DNA of 64,000 bases from Muraenolepis orangiensis (GCA_027704905.1 CM051000.1:13229014-13293013); one strand, 5' to 3'; numbered from the stretch's first letter, positions 22,316-52,095 are shown. The notes: generated by a model from the letters alone, not told the origin. A program made the numbers and translations.

Positions 22316-22654
22316 TTGTCTATGTTGAACATACATGGTTTACCGTTATAACATGTCACAACCTAGCTACTCATACACATTAACACTTTAAACAACTCAT
22401 ACACGCAACTCAGTGGCGAACCTTGTCTATCACAACTGGACCTTCTGTAGACCCCCCCCCCCTTGTTCTAGTCAGACGGACGTCACGGAGGAGTCACTTT
22501 ATGCGTTATCTCATTTAGGAAGATCAGATTGTCGCAGCCAATTTCCAAAGTGTACCATAGTTGGTAAAGCAGTGTCCATGTAGTGAAGTAACAGCCCACC
22601 ACACACACAGGCTATCGATGAAAGGGACGGTCTAAAACGATACGTGAAAAAGCT

Positions 22655-22972
22655 TAACGTAACTTAAAGTTCAAAACGGCGATCAATAATCACCAAATGT
22701 CTCTGGCATGTGTCTTGTTATTTAGCACTTTCACCTGTCATATCAAAACCTAAATCCTACTATTACGGAAGTGATGTTACATTAAGTGTTTTCCTCTCAT
22801 AAAGCTGCGTTAAGACTTTTCCTTACTGGCTCAATAGAGAGGAAAACACTTAATGTCACAACGTCCATAATGGGAGGATTTAAGTGGATATATTTTGACA
22901 GGTGAAAGTGCTAATGACAACTGTGCCAGAGAAATGTGGTGATTATTGATCGAGGTTTTGTAACTTTCCAGG
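22655..22972. mobile_element. Palindromic foldback element (MITE-like), copy 1
   Basis: Two ~120-bp arms are inverted copies of each other. The left arm runs from GATCAATAATCACCAAATGTC through AGCACTTTCACCTGTCA to TTAAGTGTTTTCCTCTC; the right arm is the reverse complement with scattered mismatches. A loop of about 40 bp (AAAGCTGCGTTAAGACTTTTCC) separates them. A second copy is at 51755-52095. It lies just downstream of katnb1. Confidence 0.85.
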
Positions 22973-23159
22973 GGGGGGGGGGATACTGAAAAATAAAATA
23001 AAAGAATAATACTATAATACATTAAACGGACTTACATAATACAAATCTATCTAATCTATCTAATCTATGCACACGTTATTAACAATATAATAATTTAATA
23101 ATATTATATATTAATAATAATAATACAAATTATAATTAAAAAATATATATATCTTTTTT

Positions 23160-23265
23160 TAAAACACCTCATGGGTTGGGTCACATCAAGAGGATTCTGA
23201 AATCATCTCGCGACCCCCCCCTCGGGGTCCCGCGACCCCCACTTTGTGAACCCCTGTTCTAGGGC
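23160..23265. mobile_element. Possible hAT-like transposon end
   Basis: CATGGGTTGGGTCACATC, then two GC-rich blocks, ends in TTTGTGAACCCCTG. Its reverse complement CAGGGGTTCACAAA is a hAT (Charlie-type) terminal repeat form. The other end was not found, so this is a fragment. Confidence 0.5.
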
Positions 23266-24041
23266 ACTGGAACTATGGGGAAATCTGAAAGAATACGCCC
23301 ATTGGCTACAAATCACTATATGATTGGTTGATCAAATTGTCAATCCAAACGTACGCTCTCATTCAGTCTAAGGGCCAAAGCAATCGGGAATACTTTGGCT
23401 GAAGGATATTCTTCCCAGCAACCTAGAAAAATATCTGATTGGTTGCATTGTTTTTCCAACACAAAACCACTCAAATGCGTAGTGCATGGACCGAGAAAGA
23501 CAAACAAATCAACGTAACACTAATGTAACAGATACAACACAGATACGATTCTATTTATTCATTTTATTTAAATTGTATTAAATTGTATTACATTTTATTA
23601 ATTCGATTTTTTTTGTTTCATCTGAGAGTTCCAGGGTCTTCTCTAAATACCTTGAAGGCCCTGACGCTTCACCACTGACGCAACTATGCTAGTAAGATAT
23701 TAATTGTAGGTTTGAGAGCCTTGTTTAATTGGAGCATTGTTACTGTACATGGCATGCAATGTCATTGCTTTTGGTTCTACTATATACTTTCATTAACGAT
23801 TTACACAGGACACAAGTGTAATCATAGGGCAAACACCAGTGTCACTCATAATTATGGGTCTGGTACGTTTATCTATGACCCTAGTCTGCTGCCCTGGTAC
23901 ATAGAAAAGCAGCAGACTCATACTTAAGTGCTATGCGCGACACCCGTGTTTGTCCTATGGTGACACGCCCCTGTGATGCAAATGTACCAACAAACAAAAA
24001 AAGCTGTAACAACCAGTCAATACCGTTTTGGTTTTAAGTGT
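23266..24041. other. Intergenic DNA between katnb1 and kifc3
   Basis: AT-rich, no gene seen. The stretch near 23880-23960 (CTGCCCTGGTACATAG, GTTTGTCCTATGGTGACAC) resembles a repeat also found in cngb1 introns at about 55160-55320 and 57660-57812. Confidence 0.45.
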
Positions 24042-39737
<15,696 letters not shown>

Positions 39738-42700
39738 GACCGCTGGACAGAGCAGAGCACTGGACCGCTGGACCGGCTACACGTGGGGGGGGGGGGGGCA
39801 GGGGCAGGGGGGGGGGGGGCAGGGGCAGGGCAGGGGGGACCACATAGACAACACCGTTAGCCTTGAGGTGATGTACTAACGCTAACCTGTAGCCCCCCAT
39901 GACAAATGACAGGGGCTCCTGGGGGCAGCCTACAAAACCGACGGTGGGAATATCGTGTTCCTTTTTTCGACATGACTATGTGACCCGGACCAGAGTCAAA
40001 TTGGGTCACTCGCTCGCATTGGCTCGGCTTTTGTGTTTTCAGACAAACACATCAAATATGTGCGGCATAGTGTCGGGTGTCCATTGTCCAAAAATGTGAC
40101 AGCTTTCAACTCTGGGATAAACAAAACCACGGCCCTCCGTACTACCTGGGCCCTCACAAAGAGCCGTACCGCTATGTTACGCCCAGTCAACGTTAACGGG
40201 CAACAGTCCGTTCCCCAGCAGGGGTAAACCCCATTCAGCTATATTTAGCTACATCACAGAGGCATCTGAAAATAGGCATGAGGTCCAGTCCACGTTTTTT
40301 TTAACATTAACAGCTCAACACCAGCAAAGCAAAACAACCTTGTAATGCAGGAGGTCACGTTTTTCATTAAATCTGCCTTTTAAACGATCCAACAAGTAAC
40401 CAGTGCTAAAATACCCTCCCAAAAACACCTACTTTCAAGTTGTGCCACAGATCAAGTCAACATTCTCCAAGCCCCCAGATCTACCTAGAGACACTTAATT
40501 CCCCTCAAATGACTCATTTCACCTCGCAGACACAGCTCCTTCCCGTTAGAAAGCACTGATGCATCCACTTCAGATAAGTGCAAGGGATTCAGTGTAGCCA
40601 GACTCAAAGCAGGCTAAAGGAGGCTGAATTGCCGGAGTCATGGTCCTTGCCGCTACGGTCAGCTGGGATGACTTGGGGTTGTTGCCACGTGTTTTAACTG
40701 TGAACTGCAGTTGACTTGCTCACATCTGTGAGCCGTCTAATCCCACGGCAGAATGCCCCACCACAAACAGACCTATTAAAAAGGATACCCATGGACCTGG
40801 GCAGTCACATTCAGTCACTCGGAGACCCTCTGGTTTATGGAAGCGTTTACAATGAGGGGGATTCCAATAATTCTTGGTTTGTACTGCCGTACCCATTCGG
40901 CTGCTCTGACATTTGATGAGGGCATAGTTCAGTGTCATTTATTTGGTTTTTAATTAGGAAAACTAGGAAAAAACAGAAAAAACGTAATGGGTATAAGACT
41001 GTACCTTATCACGCCAAACGTACAATAACTACTATTTCCATGGTGCCGCTCACCTCTACCCTAGCATATAAGCCTTGGTTTATTCAGACAGTGGGGGTCT
41101 AGTATTTTTTTAATCAGTGTTCCGCTGTTGTGAATGAGACTTGTAGAGAACGCTGATTGTTGTGCTCTCTTGTGATTGGTCGAGAATTGACAAGGCTCAT
41201 GGGTCGTGTAGTCACAGATCAGTACCTATTCTCAGAAATGAAGGTCAAGCTATTTACACATATTAATGGAAACGGTACAATAATGAAATCATCTCTGATG
41301 AACCTACGCAATATGGTTTGGTTGCAATGCCTGATCTAAGGATTTTCAAATGGGGTTTAACATGGGGGGGGGGGGGGGGGGGGGACATCTGAGTGGAACC
41401 ACACTGGCCGGGTCTATTGTGCAGCATACAATAGATTTGTGTTGTACAATGCATGCACCACAAAAGCTTGCAACAAGCTGGGGTGTAACTACTCTATAGA
41501 AAGAAAGAAAAAACCTGGCCTTTGCTGAAACTTTCCAACTGGTTATTTAAATCACGTTCACTGTAAACACACAAAAACAACAGTATCTAGATCATGTAAT
41601 GACAAAAAAAAGCCATCTTAAAAAAAAAAAAAAAAAAGAGTGTGAGAGAGAGAGTGAAGGTCTGAAGTCAGCTGTTCCTTCGCTATAATCTTAACCCAAC
41701 TGGAGCTGGGTGAAATGTACATATTCCCCACCTACACACTAGTGACATCAGACCTAAAAGCTGCCAACCCATGTCTCGTGGCTCGGAGGAGATTATCACC
41801 ATCTGATGGTATAGTCCAGTAGCCGGGGCAAAATCTCCCGTCAGGACAGCACTTAGTGTAATCCTTTAAGCCCTGGGGGGCACATGGCCTCTTTCTTAAA
41901 ACCCTCATCTGCACCTTGACACAATGTGAGAATGAAAGGGAAACACACAGCCAGCTTTTTGTACCTGATCCGTGTCTTGCATACGGTATTACATTAACAT
42001 GCTGTATGGTTGGGAAGGCAAGTACGAAGTGAGCAATTGTGTGGGTTGGGGATAGACGGCCAAGAAACCCTAGAAGGTGCCAGACAGACAAAGTGTCCCC
42101 CCGCTGTGCTTCCTCATTCGGAGCAGACATGGTCCGACCAGTCACCACCTGCTCTTCTGAGAGGGATGAACAACCTGCTCTACCTCTTCCAGACAGGAGG
42201 AGGAGCTCCCCAACAGCCAACATATCATGGGGGAGGTTCTTTTGTTTGTTTTGGGCAATTTAAAAAGCCTGGATCTTCAGACCCGCAATCATGTATTAAA
42301 TCTAGCTGCTCATAATGTTTCTTCTTCATTGGTCCCACAAGAGAGGACTCCTGCTGTGATCCAATGAAGATGTATGATGAGGAAATGCTTCACATACTCA
42401 AAGGATCAGACTTTCCCCTGCACATACTTTCACCGCCTCAAATCCTCCCCCCCCCCCAATAAAGCCGCCGCGCTCTCCAACTACACGTCACCACAATGTC
42501 TCACAACTACACTGGTATCTTACGTTAAATGTGAATCTACTAGGCCTAAAGACACACACACACACACACCTTTCCAAATGCCTTTGACAACTAGAGCTTA
42601 TGGATGAGAGGGAATTATATGTTATGAAGTGCACTGCAGTGGGAAAGAGTGGATTGTAGCAGTGTTGGCAGAGCACATATGCATAAATGCATACTCAAAT

Positions 42701-43325
42701 AGACACGGGCACACACACGGAACATCAAAAGCACGGTTTGTTCCGACAGTCCCCGACACCAAAACCCTAGACCCCAAATCATCTGCACTGCAGACTGAAG
42801 CAGGACGGTTGTGGTCTACAACATGTGTGGATTCATATGCTTTCCGCATCAAGTTCCTCCTTTTGGTTACATTTTCAGCAGCTCACAGGCACGATAAAAG
42901 GTCTATTTTTATCCATCCCTGGTGATGGCAAAAGGCTGAGAAAGGGACCAATCAATGTGGCGGAGGCCTATGCAACAGCCATCCGACTCCCATGTCAGAG
43001 TTGTGGTGAGAGCACAGCTTACAGGAGGAGAACCGCAACAGCAGTCAGACTGGTGACTGTGGTCGCTCCCTCTCACAGAGCACGGTCACCTGAGCCCATC
43101 CAAACCTGGGCCAGAAATGGGCTCAGTAACGTTTGCAGCAATGCTAACAATGAGGACATGTTGCTATAGGGGATTAGTATGTTGTCTTAATCATTGTGGC
43201 TGCTGCGCTGAACACAAGCACACTTGGACGGTTCAATGTTAGCTTGCATACATAGCTCCACCACTGACCGGCTTCCCTCACGGACAACTGAACATCCCTC
43301 AAAAAGGCCGAAACAACAACAACAT

Positions 43326-43546
<221 letters not shown>

Positions 43547-45675
43547 GGGTCAAACCAGTGACTGCTCTCCCAGTTACCATAAGCTCGGTGTCAAAACGTG
43601 TCTGCCCCCAACCAGACTGCAGACGTCATAAGACAAGGCTACCCGCGCCACGATGTTCAGGTGTGACGACCACGCCTACAAAAAAAATATGTTGGACACC
43701 CATGCATGGAGATAAAAAAAACCCCCATGAAATATAAGCAGTGGGACATGAGGGAGTGAAGGTAAAGAAAGGCACAGAAGGAGACGGGCAAGCATGCACA
43801 GACCTACATCGGCAGGTATAGAATGGAGGGCAACACAATACTACCGGCGGATTTAGTTACAGCCCATTTTGTGTAGCACAGAACTCCAGCCATTTGAGTC
43901 GCTCTCCTTCTCCTCACCACCATCTCATGTTATCCCCCCCCCCCCCCCCTCTCCTCTCTCTATTTCCTCTCATGATCTCGTCGAAATCAATCGCCAGTTG
44001 ATTTCCCATTCACATGCCGGCACTCACACATCCATCTTTCCGCCCCACCCCCCCCCCTCCTTTCTGTTCTCTTACTGTACTCACCACCTTCCCCGCAGCC
44101 CGGTCGTCCTGCTCATCCCTGCATCACTGCGACTTCTTCCTTCTTCCCGTGGAACTGGTGCATAAAGACCCACACAGGCAGCGCAGCCCCCTCTACCCCT
44201 TCACCCCCTCCTCCTCCACCACACACACACCACACACACACACACACGGCTTGTGTCAGATCCGTCTCACTGCCTCCTCCTCCTCCCCTCGCTTCACTCT
44301 ACCGGCAGCCGTCTGACGCGTGCACACAGACCCACGTCGCTACCTCCTCCCGCTCCTGGGTAATGGTGGAATCTGAGCCAGAATCATGACGGCAGTGAAC
44401 AGCCCCCACTACCCTGCTCTACTAGACCCCTCCTCCTCCTCCTCCTCCTCCTCTCCTCTCTTGCTCGCTCTACTCTCCTCCTCCTCCTCCTCCTCCAGCC
44501 ATCCCTGCTCCGGAGGAATAAATATTTCAGCTACAAATGAAGCATACCGTTGCTAAGCTTCCCCTCCACACTGCCTGAAATATTAAACAACACACATATA
44601 TGTGTGTGTGTGTGTGTCCTACATAGACATTTCTCTGGTCATGGAAGGAAAGCTTGTCCTTTTGTTCTTGCGATAATATATAAAAACAGGCTTGTGAACG
44701 ACATAAAATATTACTTTGTGTGTAATATATATATATATAGGAATGTTTGCATCATGCCATTGCAGCTGCTTTATTTTACTCCAATAAGGTTGTGCAACAA
44801 ATACAATCTACACACACTTCAATCCCACCCCTCTCGGTTGCTCCCTTGCAAAGCTGGGGATGATGGGTAATGGAGTTTTTCCACATCACTCTGGGTTTGT
44901 AGTTTGCAAGTGTTTACACAACAGCTACTATTTTGGGAGCCATTATGCACAATGTGTGTGTGAGTGTGCATGCATGTGTGTCAGTCCAATATAGGACGTA
45001 CACACATACACAAAGCAACTCCTCTACAGCCATTGAAGAGACAGTCAATTATAAATGAGACACACAATCCTCTACACGGTAATTGAATCGACACGACTGT
45101 GAGAAACACAACCCTCCGTTTAAGGACCGCCTCCTCGTAAACATCAGGAAGACGACCAACCTTCTCCCCTATGTAGACACACACTCACTTACTGCCCCAT
45201 TGTTGCTCATTTTTAATGCACAGCCAAGCAATGGCGCCCCTTTTAATCCCCAAGACACGCACATCAGGGATGAACAGCAATACGATTGATGGACACGTTC
45301 TCTAAACATATTCTGAAAGAACGTGGGTGCCTTCACTGACACATTCAAGGCTCTGGAGATTAAGCCTTGAATTAGCAAACCAATTGACTCCAGCACATCA
45401 TGGCCAGATTAGAAGCATATTTGGTTACATAAGGCTTGATTTGCATCACTTTGACTGCAATCCAGCTGACACGAGCGTTGGATACTACAAATATCTAACT
45501 TGAATTTAATTAACTTTAATCTTAAAGATGAGATAATAAAAAAAAAACTTGGTTTAATGAGTAAAGGAGTTAGATGGACAAAGGCCCATTTTTAATGCTA
45601 AGGAGGAGCTATGTCACAGGATATTGCAACGATTAAAGTTTTTTTTATTTTATTGAAGAATATTCCAAGAAAATC

Positions 45676-45716
45676 AGCCTTATGACTCAGAGTCATTGCC
45701 TCTGAGTCATAAGGCT
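45676..45716. promoter_or_regulatory. Perfect hairpin carrying two AP-1 sites
   Basis: Arm AGCCTTATGACTCAGAG (45676-45692), 7-nt loop TCATTGC, perfect inverse CTCTGAGTCATAAGGCT (45700-45716). Each arm contains the AP-1/TRE heptamer TGACTCA or its complement TGAGTCA. It lies about 230 bp downstream, on the minus strand, of the alternative kifc3 exon. A regulatory role is inference. Confidence 0.6.
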
Positions 45717-45760
45717 ACTCTTGGCATACTACCGTTGGCATTACTTACACTCTGATCAAT

Positions 45761-45793
45761 TCCATTCAAAACACCCCTTGTGTTTTGAATGGA
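45761..45793. repeat. Second perfect hairpin
   Basis: Arm TCCATTCAAAACAC (45761-45774), 5-nt loop CCCTT, perfect inverse GTGTTTTGAATGGA (45780-45793). Only 44 bp from the first hairpin and unrelated in sequence. Confidence 0.7.
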
Positions 45794-45942
45794 GCCCCCA
45801 AGTTTGCCCTCTTTAGATCTTCTCACCTGTAATGGTTTTCTTCTGATGTTGTGCAGGTGGCCTGATCTTCCAAGTTGTGATTCTAGTCCGCAGTTTGACA
45901 GGTCCAGACGGTTCAAGACTGTTTTCCTGCAGGTCACATCAC

Positions 45943-46105
45943 CATCAAGACCATCTTGAGGTGGTCCCTCCTTGAGCCCAGGGCCTGAGGGTCGTTCCCT
46001 GGGCTCCAGCTCAGCCTCTGGGCTGGACTTTGACTCCAGGGCCTTGTAATAGCTCTTGAGGAGGCTGTGGAGGGTAAGGACCACCAGGGTACAGAGAACA
46101 TACAT
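45943..46105 (-). CDS. kifc3: Possible alternative first coding exon of kifc3 (hydrophobic N-terminus)
   Basis: ATG at 46105 opens 54 codons beginning MYVLCTLVVLTLHSLLKSYY, a likely membrane-inserting or hydrophobic segment, then an acidic and Pro/Gly-rich stretch ending in ...QDGLDG at a donor GATG/GTGATG. The exon ends with one base of a split codon, the same phase and same Asp-Gly junction as the 39656-39737 exon (LSLDG), so it can splice to 37992-38164 in frame. Homology was not recognised. This is an inference from splice phase and position. Confidence 0.45.
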
Positions 46106-49036
46106 GATCCACCCCCACCAACCCGCCGTGTAGGTGGGGGCCCCGGCAGAGGGGGCTTGTTCACCTTCCTATTCTGTAATCACGTTCAAGTTCAACAGAG
46201 TAGCACTTGCATTCTCCAGCCTGGCATGTCAAAATCCAAAAGGGTTGGACATTTCAACTTCCCAAGTGCAGTCAACCAGGTCCAAGCGATCGATCGGTCA
46301 AAGTCAGTATTCTACGGGATATCGATATATGACATCTTTCAAGACAGGCAGGATAATGGGTACACGCGGGCTTCTTTAAACTCCAACAGCCATTTGTTTG
46401 TTTCAATCCAACAGGCCATATGAATGAGCAACTAGCAATAACGATTTCTAAATCTGTCTTCGAAATGGTGAGGAGCAAAGTCTTCCGGTCTTAATCCCAA
46501 ATCCGTCTTTGCCTCAGGTCGTCGCAGAGAAACACCCCGGGATGCTGAATTGCAAATTGGTATAATCCGCTCGGCGTCTCTCGTTGTCCCTGGCTCTCCA
46601 ACCAACTCGGACCTAACCCTCTAGGTTATCTCACCTGTTCAACGGAGATTAGATTAAAAAAGTGGACCTTGTTCAGTCGTCAGGCTGGGTGAAATGTTTT
46701 CTATTTTGCCAGAGTGAACAGCGCCTAGGTAACCCAAGGCTTCAGCAAGCAGCTCAGTGTCCATGTAATTCAAGATGCCCGGTCCTCATTTGCGTATCCA
46801 CGTTAAACAAAACCAGTCATTCAAATCGAGACACATATTTGCCTGGTGAGTTCCAAACAGCAAAACAAGCAGAGCAGAGATGAATCTGCAGTATCCAACT
46901 TCAACACGCTGCCTTCATTCATCCCAAAAGGGTATCGCCTTTTCCTCCACAGCAGTTTGCGTGTGTGTGATGTTGTCACTGGTCTCCCTTGTGTCTCCTG
47001 CTGGTTTTATATAATAGCCCAGTCCGGTCTGAAGTCCAGAATGCTCTCACAGAGAAGAGTTGGAGCAGTGGCAGTGGTAGGGGGGGGGGGGGGGGTTGGG
47101 GACACGAGAGCAATATGCAGCAAACTTGAACTAACGACACTCACTCAAAATCCAGCCCCAAGTTCACCCCTCAGCTACCTTCTGGAGATTAGCGCCATCG
47201 CAGGTTAGGGCTTCACTTCAGTTACAGTGAGCGAGTGAGAATCCTCTATTCACTTGCACTCTCATCCTCTCTCCCCCATGTCCCCTCCCTCCCTCTGGCC
47301 ATCTGGTGTCCTGGGATAAACACTAGGGCAGGGCGAATGGAGCCACCGGTGATGTAACATGATTGAGTCTACTGATCTATTCATATGTTTCAGCTTTCGG
47401 GAAACTCATTCTAACAGTTGGATGCACCATTGAAAACAGAACTCTGGATCCCCATGAGTGGACGAGATGCCCTTGTTGGCCTACAGGTGCAAGACCAGTA
47501 ATAAACCCGCAAACAGTGAGGCTCCCACCAAAGTGGAGAACTAACCGTGGTGAATCAAACAAATTAATTGTGACGCTTGCCGCCATTGGTCAGCACAGGG
47601 ACAGACACTGCTCGGTCTGTGGCCAACTAATTATCTTGAGAGCGAGGGGACCACAAACAGGCCATAAAAAGAGGATGGAGGGTTCCGGTAGAACAAAAGA
47701 GAGGGCAGAACATTTTCCACCAGAGCGACTACTTTCAGAATCTTCATTCAAAAAAGAAGGGGGTTGGAGTGGACAATGGCGAGAGCTGAGTTGTATCCAG
47801 TATCCACATGCCATATTTCCGGAAGTTCCAGTAGAACTATGCAATTCATATATCACACTATTTTTTATAATTGCTAAAACAAAATGAGAAATGCCAGGCA
47901 CTAACTGTTGAAAAAGGAGGTCATATAGGGGTAGGTTCCTGGGTCATTCTTTGTCCCAGTTATGCATACATCCACTACATATATACACACAAGATACTAT
48001 TCCAACAGATTAAGTAGTTGTAGTACTGAGGTGATTTCATATTTACAATATTTAAAGAGCAAGCATGAAATAAATCACTTTCTGTATAATATTCTGTTTA
48101 CCTGCCCAAACCCTTACCAGCCTAGTAAACACTGAAAAGCACTGTGTTTTCAGGCCTTGCTGACAGATTCAATAATGTGTGATAAGCAACTCCCAATAGA
48201 TATCTCAAATCTTGTAGTCCAAGATATGATTGAACAACAACAGGGATGATAGGTGTGTGTGTGCGTGTGTGTTGCATTCAAGGAGCCCAGACCACCTGGG
48301 TCTAAGCAGCTTATGGTAGAAGTGTGCCTCGCTTTCATGTTAAGAACCTTTCATAGAGTGATTCAAGTCTCCTCCTCTTCCATCAACAATTGCACGTCTT
48401 CGGTTTCAGACACTGGTGAAACACTGACAGCAAGAGTAGACAAGAGGGAGGGCGGGAGTAAGAGTGAGAGAGAGTTTCCACCCAGGTCCCCCATGTAATT
48501 TAATCCAGAAATAGCACAGATGAGAGGGAGGGCAGACGAGTGCAATGCATTTTGGGACAGGAAAAGGATTTGTTACGTCCCAGCTTCTGGTGTTTTTTTT
48601 GCACACCGTGGATGTGTGCAGAACACTCACTTTCCCTCCGTAAATAGCTGAGAGACAGGGTACACAAAAATTAAAAGAAAAAGCAAAGAAGCAAACTGGG
48701 AGGAAAGTGAAGAGAGGAAAACAAGAAAGCCGATCCCACAAGCGAGAGCTCTCCCTTATATCTCCTCCCCCTCTTCCTGTGTTTCCTCTACGATCAGCAT
48801 GTTCCCTACCCACCCTGGGACTCCAAACATGGAGAGATCGTTACGGTTAAACCCGAAGGAAACCAAGTCAATGAAGGGCATTTCTCTCGGGATGGCCCTA
48901 CAAGGGAAAATGACTTGTCTGCACCATTACTCTAATCCCGAAATTGTGTAATCTTTTTTACTTTGGCATTTTCTTGAAAAGGAACACTGAATTGAACTGG
49001 TCACAAAATGACCAGTTGAAATGGCCTCTTACTAAT

Positions 49037-49260
<224 letters not shown>

Positions 49261-49839
49261 GACACGTCACACAGCTGCCCACACACACTTAACAGAGGGC
49301 CAACTGTACTCATGAAGATGATACATTGTATAAGAAAGATATAATAGAGATTGAGAAGAAGACAGATGAAAACATGTCCACACACCCACACAGGACAAAT
49401 CAAAAGGACGGAATAGAAGTCTAATAAGATTGTCTTGTAAAGAAAGTACATGACAAAGGTCTAAAAACCAAAACAATGTTATTATTTTTGACCATGGCCA
49501 TTAGATTAGACACATGTATAGATTCAGTGGTCTCACCCTGGACAGTTGCGTCTCTGTCCTAGACTGTACCACTAACATCCGTGCTGTTCCTTACTGCATA
49601 GCTGCAAAAATGTATTAAAAATAAAAACCTACATATCTTTGACTGTACAACGAGTGGTGTAGTGTACGGTATACCTTCCTATTTTCAGTCTGCATTTTAT
49701 GTACCTACTTCTACATCCCTACTGGTCATTCAGTCGGTTAGGGTTCTGCAACAGCCAAATGATGAGAGTCTGGCACATGAGTAGCTCATCCAGTCGGCAG
49801 AGCCGCCAACTCTCACGCGGGAGACTCAACGCAAATTAG

Positions 49840-49935
49840 CCACTTCACATGCTCACGCCACACCCATTTATCATGCTTGTGAATACAGGCAATGTCAGCC
49901 TCTTCACATGCTCACACCACACCCATTTATCATGC
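49840..49935. repeat. Two-copy direct repeat of about 57 bp
   Basis: CTTCACATGCTCACGCCACACCCATTTATCATGCTTGTGAATACAG is repeated almost exactly (CTTCACATGCTCACACCACACCC...GCTAGTGAATACAG). Confidence 0.85.
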
Positions 49936-50454
49936 TAGTGAATACAGTCCATGTCCATGTCAAATACTGTAAGCGGTGGCTACAATTGGGACATCTGGTG
50001 TCTCAGTTTGGGGCTTTGATCATCTGGTCACCCTATTTTTTCGAAAATTGGCACCTTCTTGATTCCAATTCAAGCACTGGTCTCACTCCAAAATTTTCCA
50101 AAAAGTTGGCAGCCCTGGTAATATTTGAAAAATGCCCCATGACAAATAATGTTAATTGTATAATGGATAATTTTATAATGGTGGAACACTCTGGCCTTTT
50201 ACAAATAACCAACCAAACAAGGCTTTGGTTTCATTTCACCGAGTAGCATTCTGTGGGAATCATATTTCTTACACGCACATAATAGAGTTTAAATAAAAGT
50301 CTAACATTTGATCCACGAAGAACCAGCAGTTTAACATTTAAATTGTTTTTTCTTTTCTTTTTAAATAGTAACCTAAACAACGTGTGAAACGTGCTTTGAA
50401 CGCGTGGTTTGTGTCAGTGTACCGTTTAGTCCAAAGTAATGACATGGCTAGACA

Positions 50455-50468
50455 GCGCCCTCTGGTGG
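50455..50468 (-). promoter_or_regulatory. CTCF-like motif
   Basis: GCGCCCTCTGGTGG, which on the minus strand is CCACCAGAGGGCGC and fits the core CCASYAGRKGGCRS at every position. Opposite orientation to the match at 5704-5717. Confidence 0.4.
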
Positions 50469-51176
50469 TCCATTTGTTCTGTACTGTCCACACTATGGCG
50501 CCCATGTCGTTCCCAAGAGGACCGTTTCATAACACCAAACCATCTAGCACAGAAAGCGAGAGATTATATAGTATATAATCTCTCCCTTTCCGTCTATATT
50601 TTTAAATAATATATACATATGGTTAACTCCCACCACCTTTTCATCTCGAAAAAAGAAATAGAAATATATGAGCCAGTGTTCACATCTTTATGCATAAAGC
50701 GTTGCCAGTACTTGCTCAGGAGGACAACCGTGACAAACAGTTCAACTGGGATAACGAGCATAATGATGTTGCCCAACAAGCAGACTCCACGGTCTTTCCA
50801 GTCTAACCTCTATCTAGAGTAGCCCAACTGTAGCCGAGTAATCAGTGCACCAATCAGACTGCATATAGAGCCAACATATGCTTCTAATTCATTTTTAGAA
50901 TTATATATTTTATATTTTTGGATTGCATTTTACCAAGCGTGCATACTAACCCAGCAGTATATACACACACTAGTACATATACTAATACATACACATCCCA
51001 TAAATAAACCACATCTGAATCAGAGGAAGTAGAAATCCAGCGGCGGGTTTTCTGCAGCGCACTATAGTCTGGTGACTCCCGTCTCTGGAATGCTCTGTCT
51101 GGGACCACGATGACGTGTGAGGAGCAGTGGGTCTGGGTCATTATCATCATGGAACAAAAACAAATTTGTCCCCATA

Positions 51177-51178
<2 letters not shown>

Positions 51179-51255
<77 letters not shown>
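51179..51255. repeat. (GT)n microsatellite
   Basis: About 38 units followed by (GAGC)n/(GA)n. Intergenic. Confidence 0.96.
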
Positions 51256-51256
<1 letters not shown>

Positions 51257-51754
51257 CGAGCGAGCGAGAGAGAGAGACTCGAGGAACATAGCAATTAAGT
51301 GTTACAGCCATGCAATGACAACTGGCTAAAAACCCCTAAATGCTCAAAAGTGCAATAAAAAAAAATGATAGTCTATAAAATGTTTAAGATTATCCTCAAG
51401 AAGGTCCAAGCATACACGACGTCGTGCTCTCAAATTCAAAAGACACTGCGCACAATGTGTATTTATATCATGCATCATCCGTTTGTTTCTCCAGTAAGTA
51501 ACGCCATGCAGACAGACAGACAGACCCTGTAGGCGTAGCGCCTCCTTCTAACCGCTTCCATGTGCGTCTCCTAACTGGAGGATCCTGTCAACAGTTAAAT
51601 CAATAATAATAAGAATCATAATAAAGCCTGTAGTAATAAAGCCTGTCTGTCGGGACGGACATTTACGCGCAATTGAAGCAGACGCTGGAAACCAAGCGTG
51701 TCGGTGGGGGACCCTTAACACGTAAGGGTCTTAACACGCTTAACGTGAAAAGGC

Positions 51755-52095
51755 TTCAAAACGTAACTTAAGTTACAAAACGAGCGATCAATAATCACCA
51801 AATGTCTCTGGCATACGTCTTGTTATCAGCACTTTCACCTGTCAAAATATCAAAACCTAAATCCTACTTTTACGGAAGGGATGTTACATTAAGTGTTTTC
51901 CTCTCATAAAGCTGCGTTAAGACTTTTCCTTACTGGCTTCATAGAGAGGAAAACACTTAATGTCACATAACGTCCATAATGGGAGGATTTAAGTGGAGAT
52001 ATTTGGACAGGTGAAAGTGCTAATGACAAGACATGTGCCAGAACAACTTGGTGATTATTGATCGCGGTTTTGTAACTTTTAAGTTACGTTAAGAC
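51755..52095. mobile_element. Palindromic foldback element (MITE-like), copy 2
   Basis: Ends ACGTAACTTAAGTTACAAAAC and GTTTTGTAACTTTTAAGTTACGT, then GATCAATAATCACC, ACTTTCACCTGTC, TTTACGGAA and TTAAGTGTTTTCCTCTC, mirrored around a loop of about 40 bp. Same element as 22655-22972. A further inner-arm piece (GAGAGGGAAAACACTTAATGTCACATAAC) follows at about 52110-52150. Confidence 0.87.

Noticed and set aside
41732..42223. Minus frame starting MSAPNEEAQRGDTL as a kifc3 exon
   Set aside because: No donor in the needed phase, no family similarity, ordinary intron composition.
44280..44530. CpG-bearing CT-rich block as a kifc3 promoter
   Set aside because: Mostly (CCT)n repeats; no clear core motif and only a weak donor, so not listed as a feature of its own.
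47363..47887. 174-codon plus-strand frame between kifc3 and cngb1
   Set aside because: No recognisable domain, no promoter or splice signals, and codon use like background.
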